From assembly GCA_963795775.1 (NCBI GenBank), contig CAWCJL010000002.1, positions 744,001 through 808,000 on the forward strand: a stretch of 64,000 bases of DNA, in the 5' to 3' direction. The DNA is from CAWCJL01 sp963795775 (GTDB lineage Bacteria > Acidobacteriota > Terriglobia > Terriglobales > Acidobacteriaceae). A model generated the notes under the pieces. The model did no database searches and was not told the DNA's origin. It saw nothing but the letters and a program-made list of their open reading frames with translations. The position numbers were made by a program, and so were the translations under genes. Shown piece after piece: positions 28,984 through 36,754 of this stretch; the first letter of the stretch is position 1, and each line of letters opens with the position of its first letter.

Positions 28984-29547
28984 CTAAGCGGCTTGCCGCC
29001 ACTTGATGTTGCAGCCCAGGCTGGCCCGCTGGTCGGGGGAGATGGGCTGGCCGGCGAGGAGGGCGTCGATGGCGCGGCGAAGGTCTTCGCCGGTGATGGG
29101 GACGCCGTTGCCCGGGCGGCTGCTGTCGAACTGGCCGCGGTAGACGAGGCGGAGGTCCGAGTCGAACAGGAAGAAGTCCGGCGTGCAGGTCGCGCCGTAA
29201 GCGAGGGCGACGGACTGCGATTCGTCGTAGAGATACGGGAAGGTGAACCCGAGCCTCTGGGCCTGCTCGCGGAGGCTGGGCGGGGCGTCATCCGGATAGG
29301 TCTCGGCGTCGTTGCTGCTGATGGCGACGATACCGAGGTCGGACTCTGCGTATTCGCGGCCAAGCTCGGCCAGGGACTGCTCCAGATGCTTGACGAAGGG
29401 GCAGTGGCGGCAGATGAACATGACCAGCAGGCCGCGGTCGCCGCGCACATCGCGGAGGGACACGATGACGCCGTTGAGGACGTTGGGGAGGGCGAAGTCA
29501 GGGGCTTTGGTGCCCAAGGGGGACATGGCGGATTCGGTGCGGGCCAT
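28984..29547 (-). CDS. thioredoxin-fold peroxiredoxin-like protein (PRX-like 1 type)
   Basis: This 187-residue protein keeps the AhpC/TSA layout: APDFALPNVLNG, then LVMFICRHCPFVKH with the C-x-x-C pair Cys46/Cys49, a long helix, VAISSNDAETYPDDAP, FPYLYDESQSVALAYGATCTP and FFLFDSDLRLVYRGQFD. This matches the PRX_like1 group, cytoplasmic redoxins of unknown substrate. ATG 29547 has GGAGG 5 bases upstream. It lies 343 bases downstream of rplI with a terminator and repeats between, so it likely has its own promoter. Confidence 0.9.
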   Translation of the reverse strand: MARTESAMSPLGTKAPDFALPNVLNGVIVSLRDVRGDRGLLVMFICRHCPFVKHLEQSLAELGREYAESDLGIVAISSNDAETYPDDAPPSLREQAQRLGFTFPYLYDESQSVALAYGATCTPDFFLFDSDLRLVYRGQFDSSRPGNGVPITGEDLRRAIDALLAGQPISPDQRASLGCNIKWRQAA

Positions 29548-29604
29548 GGGGAGCCTCCTATGGGTTGGATGCGCAGGGTGGGGCTGGGCGGATGTGGAGT
29601 GATG

Positions 29605-29815
29605 GATGGGAAAAGCAGGTCCCTCGGCTACGCTCGGGATGACACGGCGTTCGGGAAGACGGCCTTGGTGCCGGGGTGGACGGAAAGCGGGTCCATCGGC
29701 TGCGCTGCGCTTCGCTCGGGATGACACAAATGCGGGGAGTCGGCTGGGCTCGGGATGTGGGTTCGGCCTGGAGTGGGCTTGGATCCTTCGCTTCGCTCGG
29801 GATGACGGCGGGTGG
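29605..29815. repeat. repeat cluster between rplI and redoxin gene
   Basis: Two GCAGGTCCCTCGG/GCGGGTCCATCGG...CGGGATGACA elements (29614-29644 and 29688-29727) and a GGATCCTTCGCTTCGCTCGGGATGACGG element (about 29780-29808) occupy most of the gap. Confidence 0.75.
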
Positions 29816-29843
29816 TGGTGGGGCCCGGCGAGGCGTAAGGGCA

Positions 29844-29871
29844 AAAGGCGCAGAGGAGACTCTGCGCCTTT
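29844..29871 (-). terminator. hairpin terminator after rplI
   Basis: AAAGGCGCAGAG and CTCTGCGCCTTT form a perfect 12-bp stem with a 4-base loop, 20 bases after the rplI stop. Read on the minus strand it ends in TTTTGCC, a short U-tract. It probably ends the ribosomal protein transcript. Confidence 0.75.
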
Positions 29872-29890
29872 CGACTGGCCTGAGTGAGGG

Positions 29891-30343
29891 TTACTCGGCG
29901 CCTTCGGCTTTGACCGTCACTTTGATGTGCGCAGTCACTTCGCGATGGAGCTTGACGGGGATGTGGAACTCGCCGAGCTGCTTGAGGGGTTCGTCGAGCT
30001 GCACCTTGCGGCGGTCGATGTGGAAGCCCTTGCTTTCCAGACCCTGGGCGATCTCGGACGAGGTCACGGAGCCAAAGAGGTGTTCGTTTTCACCGACGCG
30101 GCGTTCAAAGGTGAGCGCCACCTGATCGAGCTGAGCGACCAGGGCTTCGGCTTCCGCCTTTTCGCGCGCGGAGCGGCGGACGGCGGACTGCTTCATCTGG
30201 TCGATGACGTTCTTGTTGGCCGCGGTGGCTTCAATGGCGAGCTTGCGCGGGAGCAGGAAATTGCGGCCGTAGCCGTCGGCGACTTTGACCACGTCGCCGC
30301 GGTGGCCGAGCTGGTTGACATCTTCTTTGAGGATCACTTCCAT
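29891..30343 (-). CDS. rplI: 50S ribosomal protein L9
   Basis: The 150 residues match L9: MEVILKEDVNQLGHRGDVV and DGYGRNFLLPRKLAIEAT in the N-terminal RNA-binding domain, a long connecting helix (about 45-75), and the C-terminal domain (LFGSVTSSEIAQGLESKG). L9 binds 23S rRNA at the base of the L1 stalk and helps keep frame. AGGAGAAAG lies before ATG 30343. Last gene of the ispE-prs-rplY-pth-rpsF-rpsR run; the gap to rpsR contains a REP element. Confidence 0.97.
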   Translation of the reverse strand: MEVILKEDVNQLGHRGDVVKVADGYGRNFLLPRKLAIEATAANKNVIDQMKQSAVRRSAREKAEAEALVAQLDQVALTFERRVGENEHLFGSVTSSEIAQGLESKGFHIDRRKVQLDEPLKQLGEFHIPVKLHREVTAHIKVTVKAEGAE

Positions 30344-30406
30344 GGAGCTTTCTCCTGATGTGTGAGGCCGGCTTTGGCCTCCGGATGCGATGCCATCCCA
30401 AGCTAA

Positions 30407-30447
30407 CCGCAGGTCTTTCGACTCGCTGCGCTCGCTCAGGATGACAG
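30407..30447. repeat. REP-like element between rpsR and rplI
   Basis: CCGCAGGTCTTTCGACTCGC...CTCAGGATGACA lies inside what should be one transcript. Confidence 0.8.
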
Positions 30448-30457
30448 AGGTATGGGC

Positions 30458-30874
30458 CTAGAAGCGCGCGGCGAACGGCAGCAGGGCGATGTTGCGGGCC
30501 TGCTTGATGGCGCGGGTGAGGCGGCGCTGGTGCTTGGTGCAGACGCCGGTCAGACGACGCGGCACGATTTTGCCGCGCTCCGCGACAAAGCCCTGGAGGA
30601 GCCGGACATCGCGGTACGGAATGGCGTCGATCTTCTCCACGCAGAACTTGCAAACCTTCTTGCGGCGGAAGAACTTACGTCCGCCGGGTCCGCCAGGACC
30701 GCCGGGGCCGCGACCGGGGCCGCCAGGACCACGGCTTCCGGGGCCGCTGGGACGCTCGCCGGCTGGCCGATCGGGACGATCGGAGGCGGGGCGCTCGGGA
30801 CGATCAGAAGCGGGGCGGTCACTGCCGCCGGTGGGGGTGGGGGTTGCTGCTGGTGTGCTGGTTTCGTCAGCCAT
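30458..30874 (-). CDS. rpsR: 30S ribosomal protein S18 with long low-complexity N-terminus
   Basis: Residues about 67-138 are ordinary S18 (FFRRKKVCKFCVEKIDAIPY, then RDVRLLQGFVAERGKIVPRR and TGVCTKHQRRLTRAIKQARN), with the CKFC pair. The first 66 residues are an unusual extension: Asp/Arg/Pro/Glu repeats of the type RPASDRP, RPAGERP, then Gly/Pro/Arg runs such as GPGGPGRGPGGPGGPGG. Typical S18 is about 75 residues, so the protein is nearly doubled. S18 pairs with S6 on the 30S platform. The gene lies between rpsF and rplI as usual. Confidence 0.95.
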   Translation of the reverse strand: MADETSTPAATPTPTGGSDRPASDRPERPASDRPDRPAGERPSGPGSRGPGGPGRGPGGPGGPGGRKFFRRKKVCKFCVEKIDAIPYRDVRLLQGFVAERGKIVPRRLTGVCTKHQRRLTRAIKQARNIALLPFAARF

Positions 30875-30956
30875 GAAATTTCCCTTTCTCTTTTCCCGTT
30901 TGGGATCGATCCGGCGATGAAGCTGGACCGGCTGATGTGGTTGCGGCGCAAGTGCT

Positions 30957-31001
30957 ACCGCAGGTCCTTCGACTCGCTTCGCTCGCTCAGGATGACAAGT
31001 G
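30957..31001. repeat. REP-like element between rpsF and rpsR
   Basis: CCGCAGGTCCTTCGACTCGC...CTCAGGATGACA, a second copy inside the ribosomal protein transcript. Confidence 0.8.
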
Positions 31002-31015
31002 TCCCGAGCAAAGTA

Positions 31016-31432
31016 CTAAGCGTTGGCGGCGGTTTCTACGGCGGCGGCGGCCGAAGCGGGCAGACCGGACTCTTCGGCGGGCTGGGCGCTTACCTTCTTG
31101 CGGGTGGCGCGGATGGCCTTGATTTTGCCGATGCGCTTTTCTTCCTCGTCCATGCGGACGGTGATGAACTTGATCACCGGCTCGGAGACGCGGAGGCGGC
31201 GCTCGATCTCGGAGACCAGCGAGCCTTCGGCTTCAAAGGTGAGCAGCACGTAGGTTCCATCGTTGAACTTGCGGACCATGTAGGCCAGCTTGCGGCGGCC
31301 GAGCTTTTCAGTGGACTTGAGGGTGCCACCGCCATTGGTGATGGTCTGCTCGAAACCGGCGATGAGCTTGTCCACATCGGCTTCCTCGATGTCGGGGCGC
31401 ACGATAAACATCACTTCATAGACACGTTGCAT
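31016..31432 (-). CDS. rpsF: 30S ribosomal protein S6
   Basis: The 138 residues start MQRVYEVMFIVRPDI and include EKLGRRKLAYMVRKFNDGTY and VIKFITVRMDEEEKRI, all typical of S6, followed by an Ala-rich tail of about 25 residues. S6 forms a heterodimer with S18 and binds 16S rRNA on the platform. It starts 36 bases after pth, so translation from the common mRNA is expected; in other bacteria S6:S18 binds the rpsF leader for feedback, but the short gap here leaves little room for that structure. Confidence 0.96.
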   Translation of the reverse strand: MQRVYEVMFIVRPDIEEADVDKLIAGFEQTITNGGGTLKSTEKLGRRKLAYMVRKFNDGTYVLLTFEAEGSLVSEIERRLRVSEPVIKFITVRMDEEEKRIGKIKAIRATRKKVSAQPAEESGLPASAAAAVETAANA

Positions 31433-31468
31433 AAGGTATCTCTCTTCCTGAACTCGAAACTCTTTCTG

Positions 31469-32113
31469 CTACTTACCGCTGGTCGTCCCCGGTTCCCCGG
31501 CGGGCGGTTCGCGGCGATTAAATTCGTTCATCGCGGCGCCGATGCCTCGCGCGATCACTGTCTCGACGGCGCGTGCTGCGCGATCGAGCACTTCGTCCAG
31601 GACCGCAAGATCCGGCTTCCGCATCGGCGTGAGCAGGTAATCCTTCCCGCGCCGTCCTGCCGTCGCCATCCCATCCGGTCCCACGCCAATCCGTACCCGG
31701 GCCCACTCGTCGGTGCCGAGCGCGCCGGAGATGGAACGCGCTCCGTTGTGCCCGCCGGCAGAACCGCGCTCGCGCACCCGGAGGGATCCCAACGCGAGAT
31801 CCAGTTCGTCATAGAGCACGAGCAGATCCTGTTTTGGATCGGCATCGAACTCGTTCAATAAGGCCGCCACGGAAATCCCACTGAGGTTCATGTAGGTTTC
31901 CGGCTTGGCCAGGACGACGGTCTGTCCGGCCAGTTGCGCCGTTGCCGTCAAAGCCCGGCAGCGGCGATTGCTGACCGAGACGCCGCACTGATCGGCGAGG
32001 CGGTCGATGGCGAGGAACCCTGCATTGTGCGGCGTCCACTGGTATTCGATCCCGGGATTGCCGAGGCCGACCACCAGGAAGGCACGCCGCGCCGATGAAC
32101 GTTCCTCCGCCAA
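31469..32113 (-). CDS. pth: peptidyl-tRNA hydrolase
   Basis: The 214-residue enzyme frees tRNA from dropped-off peptidyl-tRNA. Conserved residues are Asn19 (GLGNPG), His29 (TPHNAG, catalytic), Asn76 (TYMNLSG), Asp102 (YDELDL) and Asn123 (GGHNGARS). The C-terminal helix carries PMRKPDLAVLDEVLDRAARAV. It starts only 3 bases after rplY, a tight coupling known from many bacteria. Ribosome maturation and recycling genes are thereby grouped. Confidence 0.96.
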   Translation of the reverse strand: MAEERSSARRAFLVVGLGNPGIEYQWTPHNAGFLAIDRLADQCGVSVSNRRCRALTATAQLAGQTVVLAKPETYMNLSGISVAALLNEFDADPKQDLLVLYDELDLALGSLRVRERGSAGGHNGARSISGALGTDEWARVRIGVGPDGMATAGRRGKDYLLTPMRKPDLAVLDEVLDRAARAVETVIARGIGAAMNEFNRREPPAGEPGTTSGK

Positions 32114-32116
32114 GCG

Positions 32117-32815
32117 CTACTTCTTGCCGCCCTTGGTATCGCCAGCCTTGGCCTCGCCGCCTTCGGCTGTTTCCGTCTTGCCCTTCTTGACCACTTCCGG
32201 TTCTGCTGCTCCCGGGGCGGCCACGGCATCGGCCGCGACGACCTCTTCCTTGATCACCGTGACGTGGGCCACGGTGGCGCCCTCTTCCGTGAGGAACTTG
32301 ACCGAGCCGCTGTGCGGCAGGTCGGAGACGCGGAGGATGTCGTTGAGCCCGAGGCCCGACACATCGACAGCGATATGGCTGGGGATGTCGGCCGGGAGGC
32401 ACTCAACTTCGATCTCGCGCAGCACCTGGTCGAGGATGCCGCCCTGCACCTTTACGCCCACGGGCGTGCCTTCGAGCAGCACCGGCACTTCCACGCGCAT
32501 GACCTTGTCCATGGCGATGCGCTTGAGGTCCACGTGCATGAGGGTGCCTTTGATGGGCTCGTACTGCCAGTCCACGATCATGGCCTTGGCGGCGGGGCTG
32601 CCGGCGACCTGAACGTCGATGATGGTGTTGTGGCCCGACTCCGAGTGCAGAATGCGGAGCATCTGCTTGGGATCGAGCTCGACGGCTACGGAGGGCTCCT
32701 TGGCCCCGTAGATAACGCCGGGGATGCGGCCGGCCACGCGGACGCGCCGGGCTGCATTCTTGTTGAACTTGCCCTCGCGGGGCGTTGCGCTGATGAGTTC
32801 CTGGGTTGCTGCCAT
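32117..32815 (-). CDS. rplY: 50S ribosomal protein L25/general stress protein Ctc
   Basis: This is the long (232-residue) CTC form. Residues 1-95 form the L25 5S-rRNA-binding barrel (REGKFNKNAARRVRVAGRIP, GVIYGAKEPSVAVELD, HVDLKRI), followed by the second beta domain (VEVPVLLEGTPVGVKVQGG, VECLPADIPSHIAVDVSG) and a Lys/Glu/Ala-rich tail from about 195. Upstream lies prs, separated by 227 bases of heptamer repeats. Confidence 0.95.
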   Translation of the reverse strand: MAATQELISATPREGKFNKNAARRVRVAGRIPGVIYGAKEPSVAVELDPKQMLRILHSESGHNTIIDVQVAGSPAAKAMIVDWQYEPIKGTLMHVDLKRIAMDKVMRVEVPVLLEGTPVGVKVQGGILDQVLREIEVECLPADIPSHIAVDVSGLGLNDILRVSDLPHSGSVKFLTEEGATVAHVTVIKEEVVAADAVAAPGAAEPEVVKKGKTETAEGGEAKAGDTKGGKK

Positions 32816-32819
32816 GTTT

Positions 32820-33030
32820 TCCTTTCGGGCAGGGAGAGTCAGGGTTCAGGAGTTAGGGATCAGGGGTCGAGGGCAAGCCCTGTACACCCGATCTGCACAC
32901 CTGCGCTGCTGCTCTCCCCTCCCTTTCCATGTACCGGGCAGAAGCCCGGCGAGTTCGTTAAGCATCTGCTCCTTTTTCCTGTTTCCTGTTTCCTGTTTCC
33001 TGACCCCTGAACCCTGGTTTCCTGAACCCG
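32820..33030. repeat. heptamer repeats between prs and rplY
   Basis: 32830-32875 has GGGTTCAGGAGTTAGGGATCAGGGGTC-type units; 32973-33025 has CCTGTTT repeated four times, then CCTGACCCCTGAACCCTGG. Both are variants of the window-wide 7-bp unit in opposite orientations. Confidence 0.7.
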
Positions 33031-33042
33031 GAGTTCGATCGT

Positions 33043-34107
33043 TCAGTTGAACAGCGAGCTGACGCTGGTTTCCATGTGAATGCTCTCGATGGCGGCGGCC
33101 AAAAGACCGGCAACGGAGAGCACTTTGATCTTGGGTACCCGCTTCGCGTCATCCTGGAGCGGGATGGAATCGGTAACCACCAGCTCCTTGAGGCGCGATT
33201 GGGCGATGCGTTCGATGGCCGGCCCGGAGAGCACGGCGTGGGAAGCGCAGGCATAGATTTCCGTAGCGCCCTGTTCGAGCAGCGCGTCGGCGGTTTTGAC
33301 CAGCGTGCCGGCGGTGTCCACGATGTCGTCGATGATGAGGCAGGTGCGGCCGCGGACATCGCCGATGACGTGCATGACGGAGGTGACGTTGATGTCGGTG
33401 CGACGCTTATCCACGATGGCCAGGGGCGCTTCCATCTTGGTGGCGAAAAAGCGGGCGCGCTCCACGCCGCCAGCATCCGGCGAGACGACGGTGAGGTTGG
33501 GCAGGTTCTTCTCGCGGAAGTAGCCGACGAGCACGGGGCTGGCGAAGAGGTGGTCCACCGGGATGTTGAAGAAGCCCTGGATCTGGGCCGCGTGGAGGTC
33601 CATGAAGAGTGCGCGGTTGGCGCCGGCGGTCGTGAGCAGATCGGCAACCAGCTTGGACGAGATGGCGACGCGTGGGCGGTCCTTGCGGTCCTGGCGGGCG
33701 TAGCCGTAGTACGGCACCACGGTGGTGATGCGGCCGGCGGAAGCGCGCTTGAGGGCGTCGATCATGATGAGCAGCTCGATAAGGTTCGAATCGACGGGAT
33801 AGCAGGTGGGCTGGACGACAAAGACATCGGCCCCGCGGACGTTCTCCAGGAGCTGGAAGTAAATCTCTCCATCAGAGAACTTCTGCATCTTGGTTTCACC
33901 GAGAGGCACGCCGATCTGCTTGCAGATCTCTTCGGCAAGCGCACGGTTGGCGGAACCGGCAAAGATCTTGAAGCGGCGATCTTCGCTGAGCCGACTGCGC
34001 TTGCGCTCGGGCGCGGGACGTGGATTGCGCTCTGTCCGCTCCTGCACTGCACCATTCTGCCCTGCACCGTTCTGCTCTGCCACTGATGCTGCCAGGTCCT
34101 GTTTCAT
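33043..34107 (-). CDS. prs: ribose-phosphate pyrophosphokinase
   Basis: The 354-residue enzyme makes PRPP from ribose-5-phosphate and ATP. KIFAGSANRALAEEICKQIG, KFSDGEIYFQLLENVRGADV, VVPYYGYARQDRKDRPR (ATP/regulatory flexible loop) and the PRPP loop IIDDIVDTAGT are present. About 40 extra residues (Gln/Asn/Arg-rich) precede the usual start. GTG 34110 and ATG 34107 are adjacent; GGGAG lies upstream, and I use ATG. Between ispE and rplY, with tRNA-Gln immediately upstream. Confidence 0.95.
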   Translation of the reverse strand: MKQDLAASVAEQNGAGQNGAVQERTERNPRPAPERKRSRLSEDRRFKIFAGSANRALAEEICKQIGVPLGETKMQKFSDGEIYFQLLENVRGADVFVVQPTCYPVDSNLIELLIMIDALKRASAGRITTVVPYYGYARQDRKDRPRVAISSKLVADLLTTAGANRALFMDLHAAQIQGFFNIPVDHLFASPVLVGYFREKNLPNLTVVSPDAGGVERARFFATKMEAPLAIVDKRRTDINVTSVMHVIGDVRGRTCLIIDDIVDTAGTLVKTADALLEQGATEIYACASHAVLSGPAIERIAQSRLKELVVTDSIPLQDDAKRVPKIKVLSVAGLLAAAIESIHMETSVSSLFN

Positions 34108-34221
34108 CACAGATCTCCCAAGCTGGTTTGCGTTGGTTGCTCCGTCCCGGAAACTGAGACCGCAGCCGGGAAAGCTGCTGCGGTGAAGGATGCACGGGAG
34201 ACGATTCTCCCCTGCGAAAGC

Positions 34222-34295
34222 TGGCTGGGCGACTAGGATTCGAACCTAGACAAAGTGCTCCAAAGGCACTTGACCTACCGTTAGTCGATCGCCCA
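34222..34295 (-). tRNA. tRNA-Gln (anticodon TTG)
   Basis: A 74-base cloverleaf: acceptor TGGGCGA/TCGCCCA, anticodon stem AGTGC/GCACT with loop CTTTGGA (anticodon TTG, reading CAA), T-arm with GGTTCGAATCC, discriminator G and an encoded CCA at 34222-34224. It sits between ispE and prs on the same strand. Confidence 0.95.
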
Positions 34296-34333
34296 ATGCG
34301 GTTACCGCGATGGAGGAGGCGGGTGCCGGCGGT

Positions 34334-35386
34334 TCACCGGCAATCGACGTCCGAGCCCATCGCGCGCCAGTACGCCTCCCGCCCCAATGTCCGCGCGCGC
34401 AGCGCAGGGACACCGAGCGCACTGAGGCGTTCGACGGCTTTGCCGGCCGCCTCCGGGTTGCGGTAGAGGCCGAAAAGGGCCGCACCAGAACCAGAGAGCG
34501 CCGCATAAAGCGCCGCGTCCTGCGGAAGGCCGGGGGCCGCCAGCAGACGCTTGATCTCACCGAGAAGGGGATGCTGCGGAAACACGACTTCTTCGAAGTC
34601 GTTGGCAATCCCGGTGCGGACAAGCGCGAGCAGCGGAGTCTCGGCCAGGTCTCCCCGTCTCTCCACATCCCCCTGGGGGCGATGTGGCGGGAAGACACCG
34701 GAGGAGTGCGGTTCGCTCCAGGCAGCAGCGATCGACCGACTCAACCTATCCAGTGTAGCGGTGGGGGGCGCCCCGGTCAACGCGCTTGTGGAATCACCCG
34801 TGCTGGCGTGGGTGGGGGTGCGGGCGTCCCAGGCGCGAAAGGCGGCGGGGGTGGAAACGCCTATGGACGGGACGGCGACGACACATTCGGTGGCGGGGAG
34901 GTCGGGGAGGGGGTAGACCTCTTCGCCGCGGCCGAGGCCGAGCACGGTGCCGCCCAGCAGGAAGAGGGGGACATCCGAGCCGACGTGTGCGGCGATGCCG
35001 AGACGCACCGGTCCGGGAAGGCGGAGTCCGAGCTCACGTTCAAGGGCGAGGAGGGCGGCAGCGGCATTGCCCGAACCGGCGCCAAGGCCGCCCTGGACGG
35101 GCAGGCGCTTTTCGATATGGATCTCGACTTCGGCGGTGAGGTCGAGCTCCGCGAGGGCGCGCGCGACGGCCCGCCACGCTGTGTTGGTCGGGTTGGTGGG
35201 CACGCGCGCGTCGTTGGTGGTGAGCTCGATGCGGGTGCAGGGGGCGCGGCGCGCGGCCACGCGGACGCGGTCGTGGAGGTCGATGGTCTGGTAAAGGGTG
35301 GTGAGCGCATGGAAGCCGTCCGCACGCGGGGGACCGATGGCGAGCCCGAGATTGATCTTGGCGAACGAGCGGAGTTCTGTCGGCAT
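34334..35386 (-). CDS. ispE: 4-diphosphocytidyl-2-C-methyl-D-erythritol kinase
   Basis: This 350-residue GHMP kinase phosphorylates CDP-methylerythritol in the MEP isoprenoid pathway. Lys10 (SFAKINLGL), the ATP loop LPVQGGLGAGSGNAAAAL (95-112, with Ala and Gly where GG and SD are common) and Asp138 (GSDVPLFL) are the active-site marks; SGSGAALFGLY is the third motif. An insert of about 45 residues (WDARTPTHASTGDS... to DVERRGDL) lengthens it over the usual 280-300. TAGAAT on the minus strand (35395-35400) lies 8 bases before the ATG, so the mRNA may be nearly leaderless. Confidence 0.92.
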   Translation of the reverse strand: MPTELRSFAKINLGLAIGPPRADGFHALTTLYQTIDLHDRVRVAARRAPCTRIELTTNDARVPTNPTNTAWRAVARALAELDLTAEVEIHIEKRLPVQGGLGAGSGNAAAALLALERELGLRLPGPVRLGIAAHVGSDVPLFLLGGTVLGLGRGEEVYPLPDLPATECVVAVPSIGVSTPAAFRAWDARTPTHASTGDSTSALTGAPPTATLDRLSRSIAAAWSEPHSSGVFPPHRPQGDVERRGDLAETPLLALVRTGIANDFEEVVFPQHPLLGEIKRLLAAPGLPQDAALYAALSGSGAALFGLYRNPEAAGKAVERLSALGVPALRARTLGREAYWRAMGSDVDCR

Positions 35387-35551
35387 GCAGTTCGATTCTA
35401 GCGAGGGAGCGGCGCAGGGCTAGGGCGCTAGCGGGAGAGCGGCGGGGGCCGTGGTAGGCTTTGCTCGCGACTGCCGGGCCGAAGGCGCGGGGCAGAGCGG
35501 GGGCGAATGCGCATGGCGAGAGCGACGGGCCGAGCCGCTGCGGAGGGCGGG

Positions 35552-36548
35552 ATGGCGAAGAACCGAAGGTGGCTCTGGGCGACGCTGGGCGGGCTCGTCC
35601 TGCTGCTCGCGGTATTCGAGTTTTTCGACAGCTTTTACGCGCCGCTGGTGGGTACGGTGGGCGACCGGGTGCACCGCTTCCTGCACCTGCCGCTGGTGAC
35701 GGTGGGCGACGGTGCCGATTACCACGATCTTTCTGATGAAGGTCACGATCTTTCTGATCTGCCTGGCCTTTGTCGCGAACGGGGCGCTGCGGCTGCTGCA
35801 GCATCGGGTACTGATCCACACGCCGCTGGGGCTGCCGCAGCAGTACGCGGTTGCCAAGGTGATCTCGTACCTGGTATTTATCTTCGGGCTGGCGGTGGGG
35901 CTGGAATCGATCGGGCTGAACCTGAACAGCCTGGTGGTAGTGGGCGGCGCGCTGGGACTGGGCGTGGGGCTGGGGTTGCAGCCGGTGGTGGCGAACTTTG
36001 TCGCGGGACTGATCCTGCTCTTCGAGCAGCCGATACGGATCGGCGATCGTATCGAGGTGGGCAACACGTTTGGGGATGTGGTGGATATCCGCGGGCGCAG
36101 CACCTGGGTGCGGACGAACGACAACATCGTGATCATTGTGCCGAATTCGGACTTCATCACCAAGCAACTGACCAACTGGACAGTGAACGATCGGCAGGTA
36201 CGGATATCCGTGCCGGTGGGCGTGGGCTATGCGAGCGATCCGGAAGAGGTGCGTGAGGTACTGCTGGGGCTGGCGCGGGCGAATGCAGCGGTGCTCGCCG
36301 ACCCGGCGCCGGATGTGATCTTCCGGGCGCTGGGGGACAACTCGCTGAGCTTTGAGCTGCGGGTGTGGACGGAGACGATGCTGCAGTCGCCTACGGCGCT
36401 GCGCAGCGAGTTGTACTTCGTGATTTTCAAGAGCTTCAGCGAGCGCGGGATCGAGATGCCGTTTCCGCAGCGCGATCTGCATTTGCGATCCGTGGATGCG
36501 GGGGTGATGGAGCAACTGCAGAGTCTGCGTGGGGGCGCGCAGGGTTAA
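35552..36548 (+). pseudogene. MscS-family mechanosensitive channel, one-base frame break
   Basis: The first part (ATG 35552) encodes a TM helix, RWLWATLGGLVLLLAVFEFF, then FYAPLVGTVGDRVHRFLHLP. At about 35711 the sensible frame moves +1 into VPITTIFLMKVTIFLICLAF, a second TM, then the pore helix (LVVVGGALGLGVGLGLQPVV) and the MscS beta domain (RIGDRIEVGNTFGDVVDIRG). The full product would be about 331 residues with three to four TM helices. MscS channels release solutes on osmotic downshock. Removing one G from GACGGTGCC restores a continuous frame. If the break is real, GTG 35712 could still give a 278-residue shortened channel. Confidence 0.8.
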
Positions 36549-36667
36549 TGAATTTCGCCTAGCCAAGGAAGCATGGGGCGATCAACTCGAGCAAGAACTC
36601 GATAACTGAAACAATCTTTCGTCGCATGTACCGGAACCTAACACCCGAGTATGCTCCTGCGGAGCAT

Positions 36668-36738
36668 AGCCCACCCTTCGCGCTGGAGTGCGTTGCGTTC
36701 GAGAATGCGACGCGGCGCGAAGGATGGGGCACCCGGGG
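36668..36738. repeat. long inverted repeat, CCCACCCTTCGCGC family
   Basis: CCCACCCTTCGCGCTGGAGTG and CGGCGCGAAGGATGGGGCACCC arms around a variable centre, between the MscS gene and lpdA (convergent). Confidence 0.8.
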
Positions 36739-36754
36739 TTCTGACCGGCAGTGG

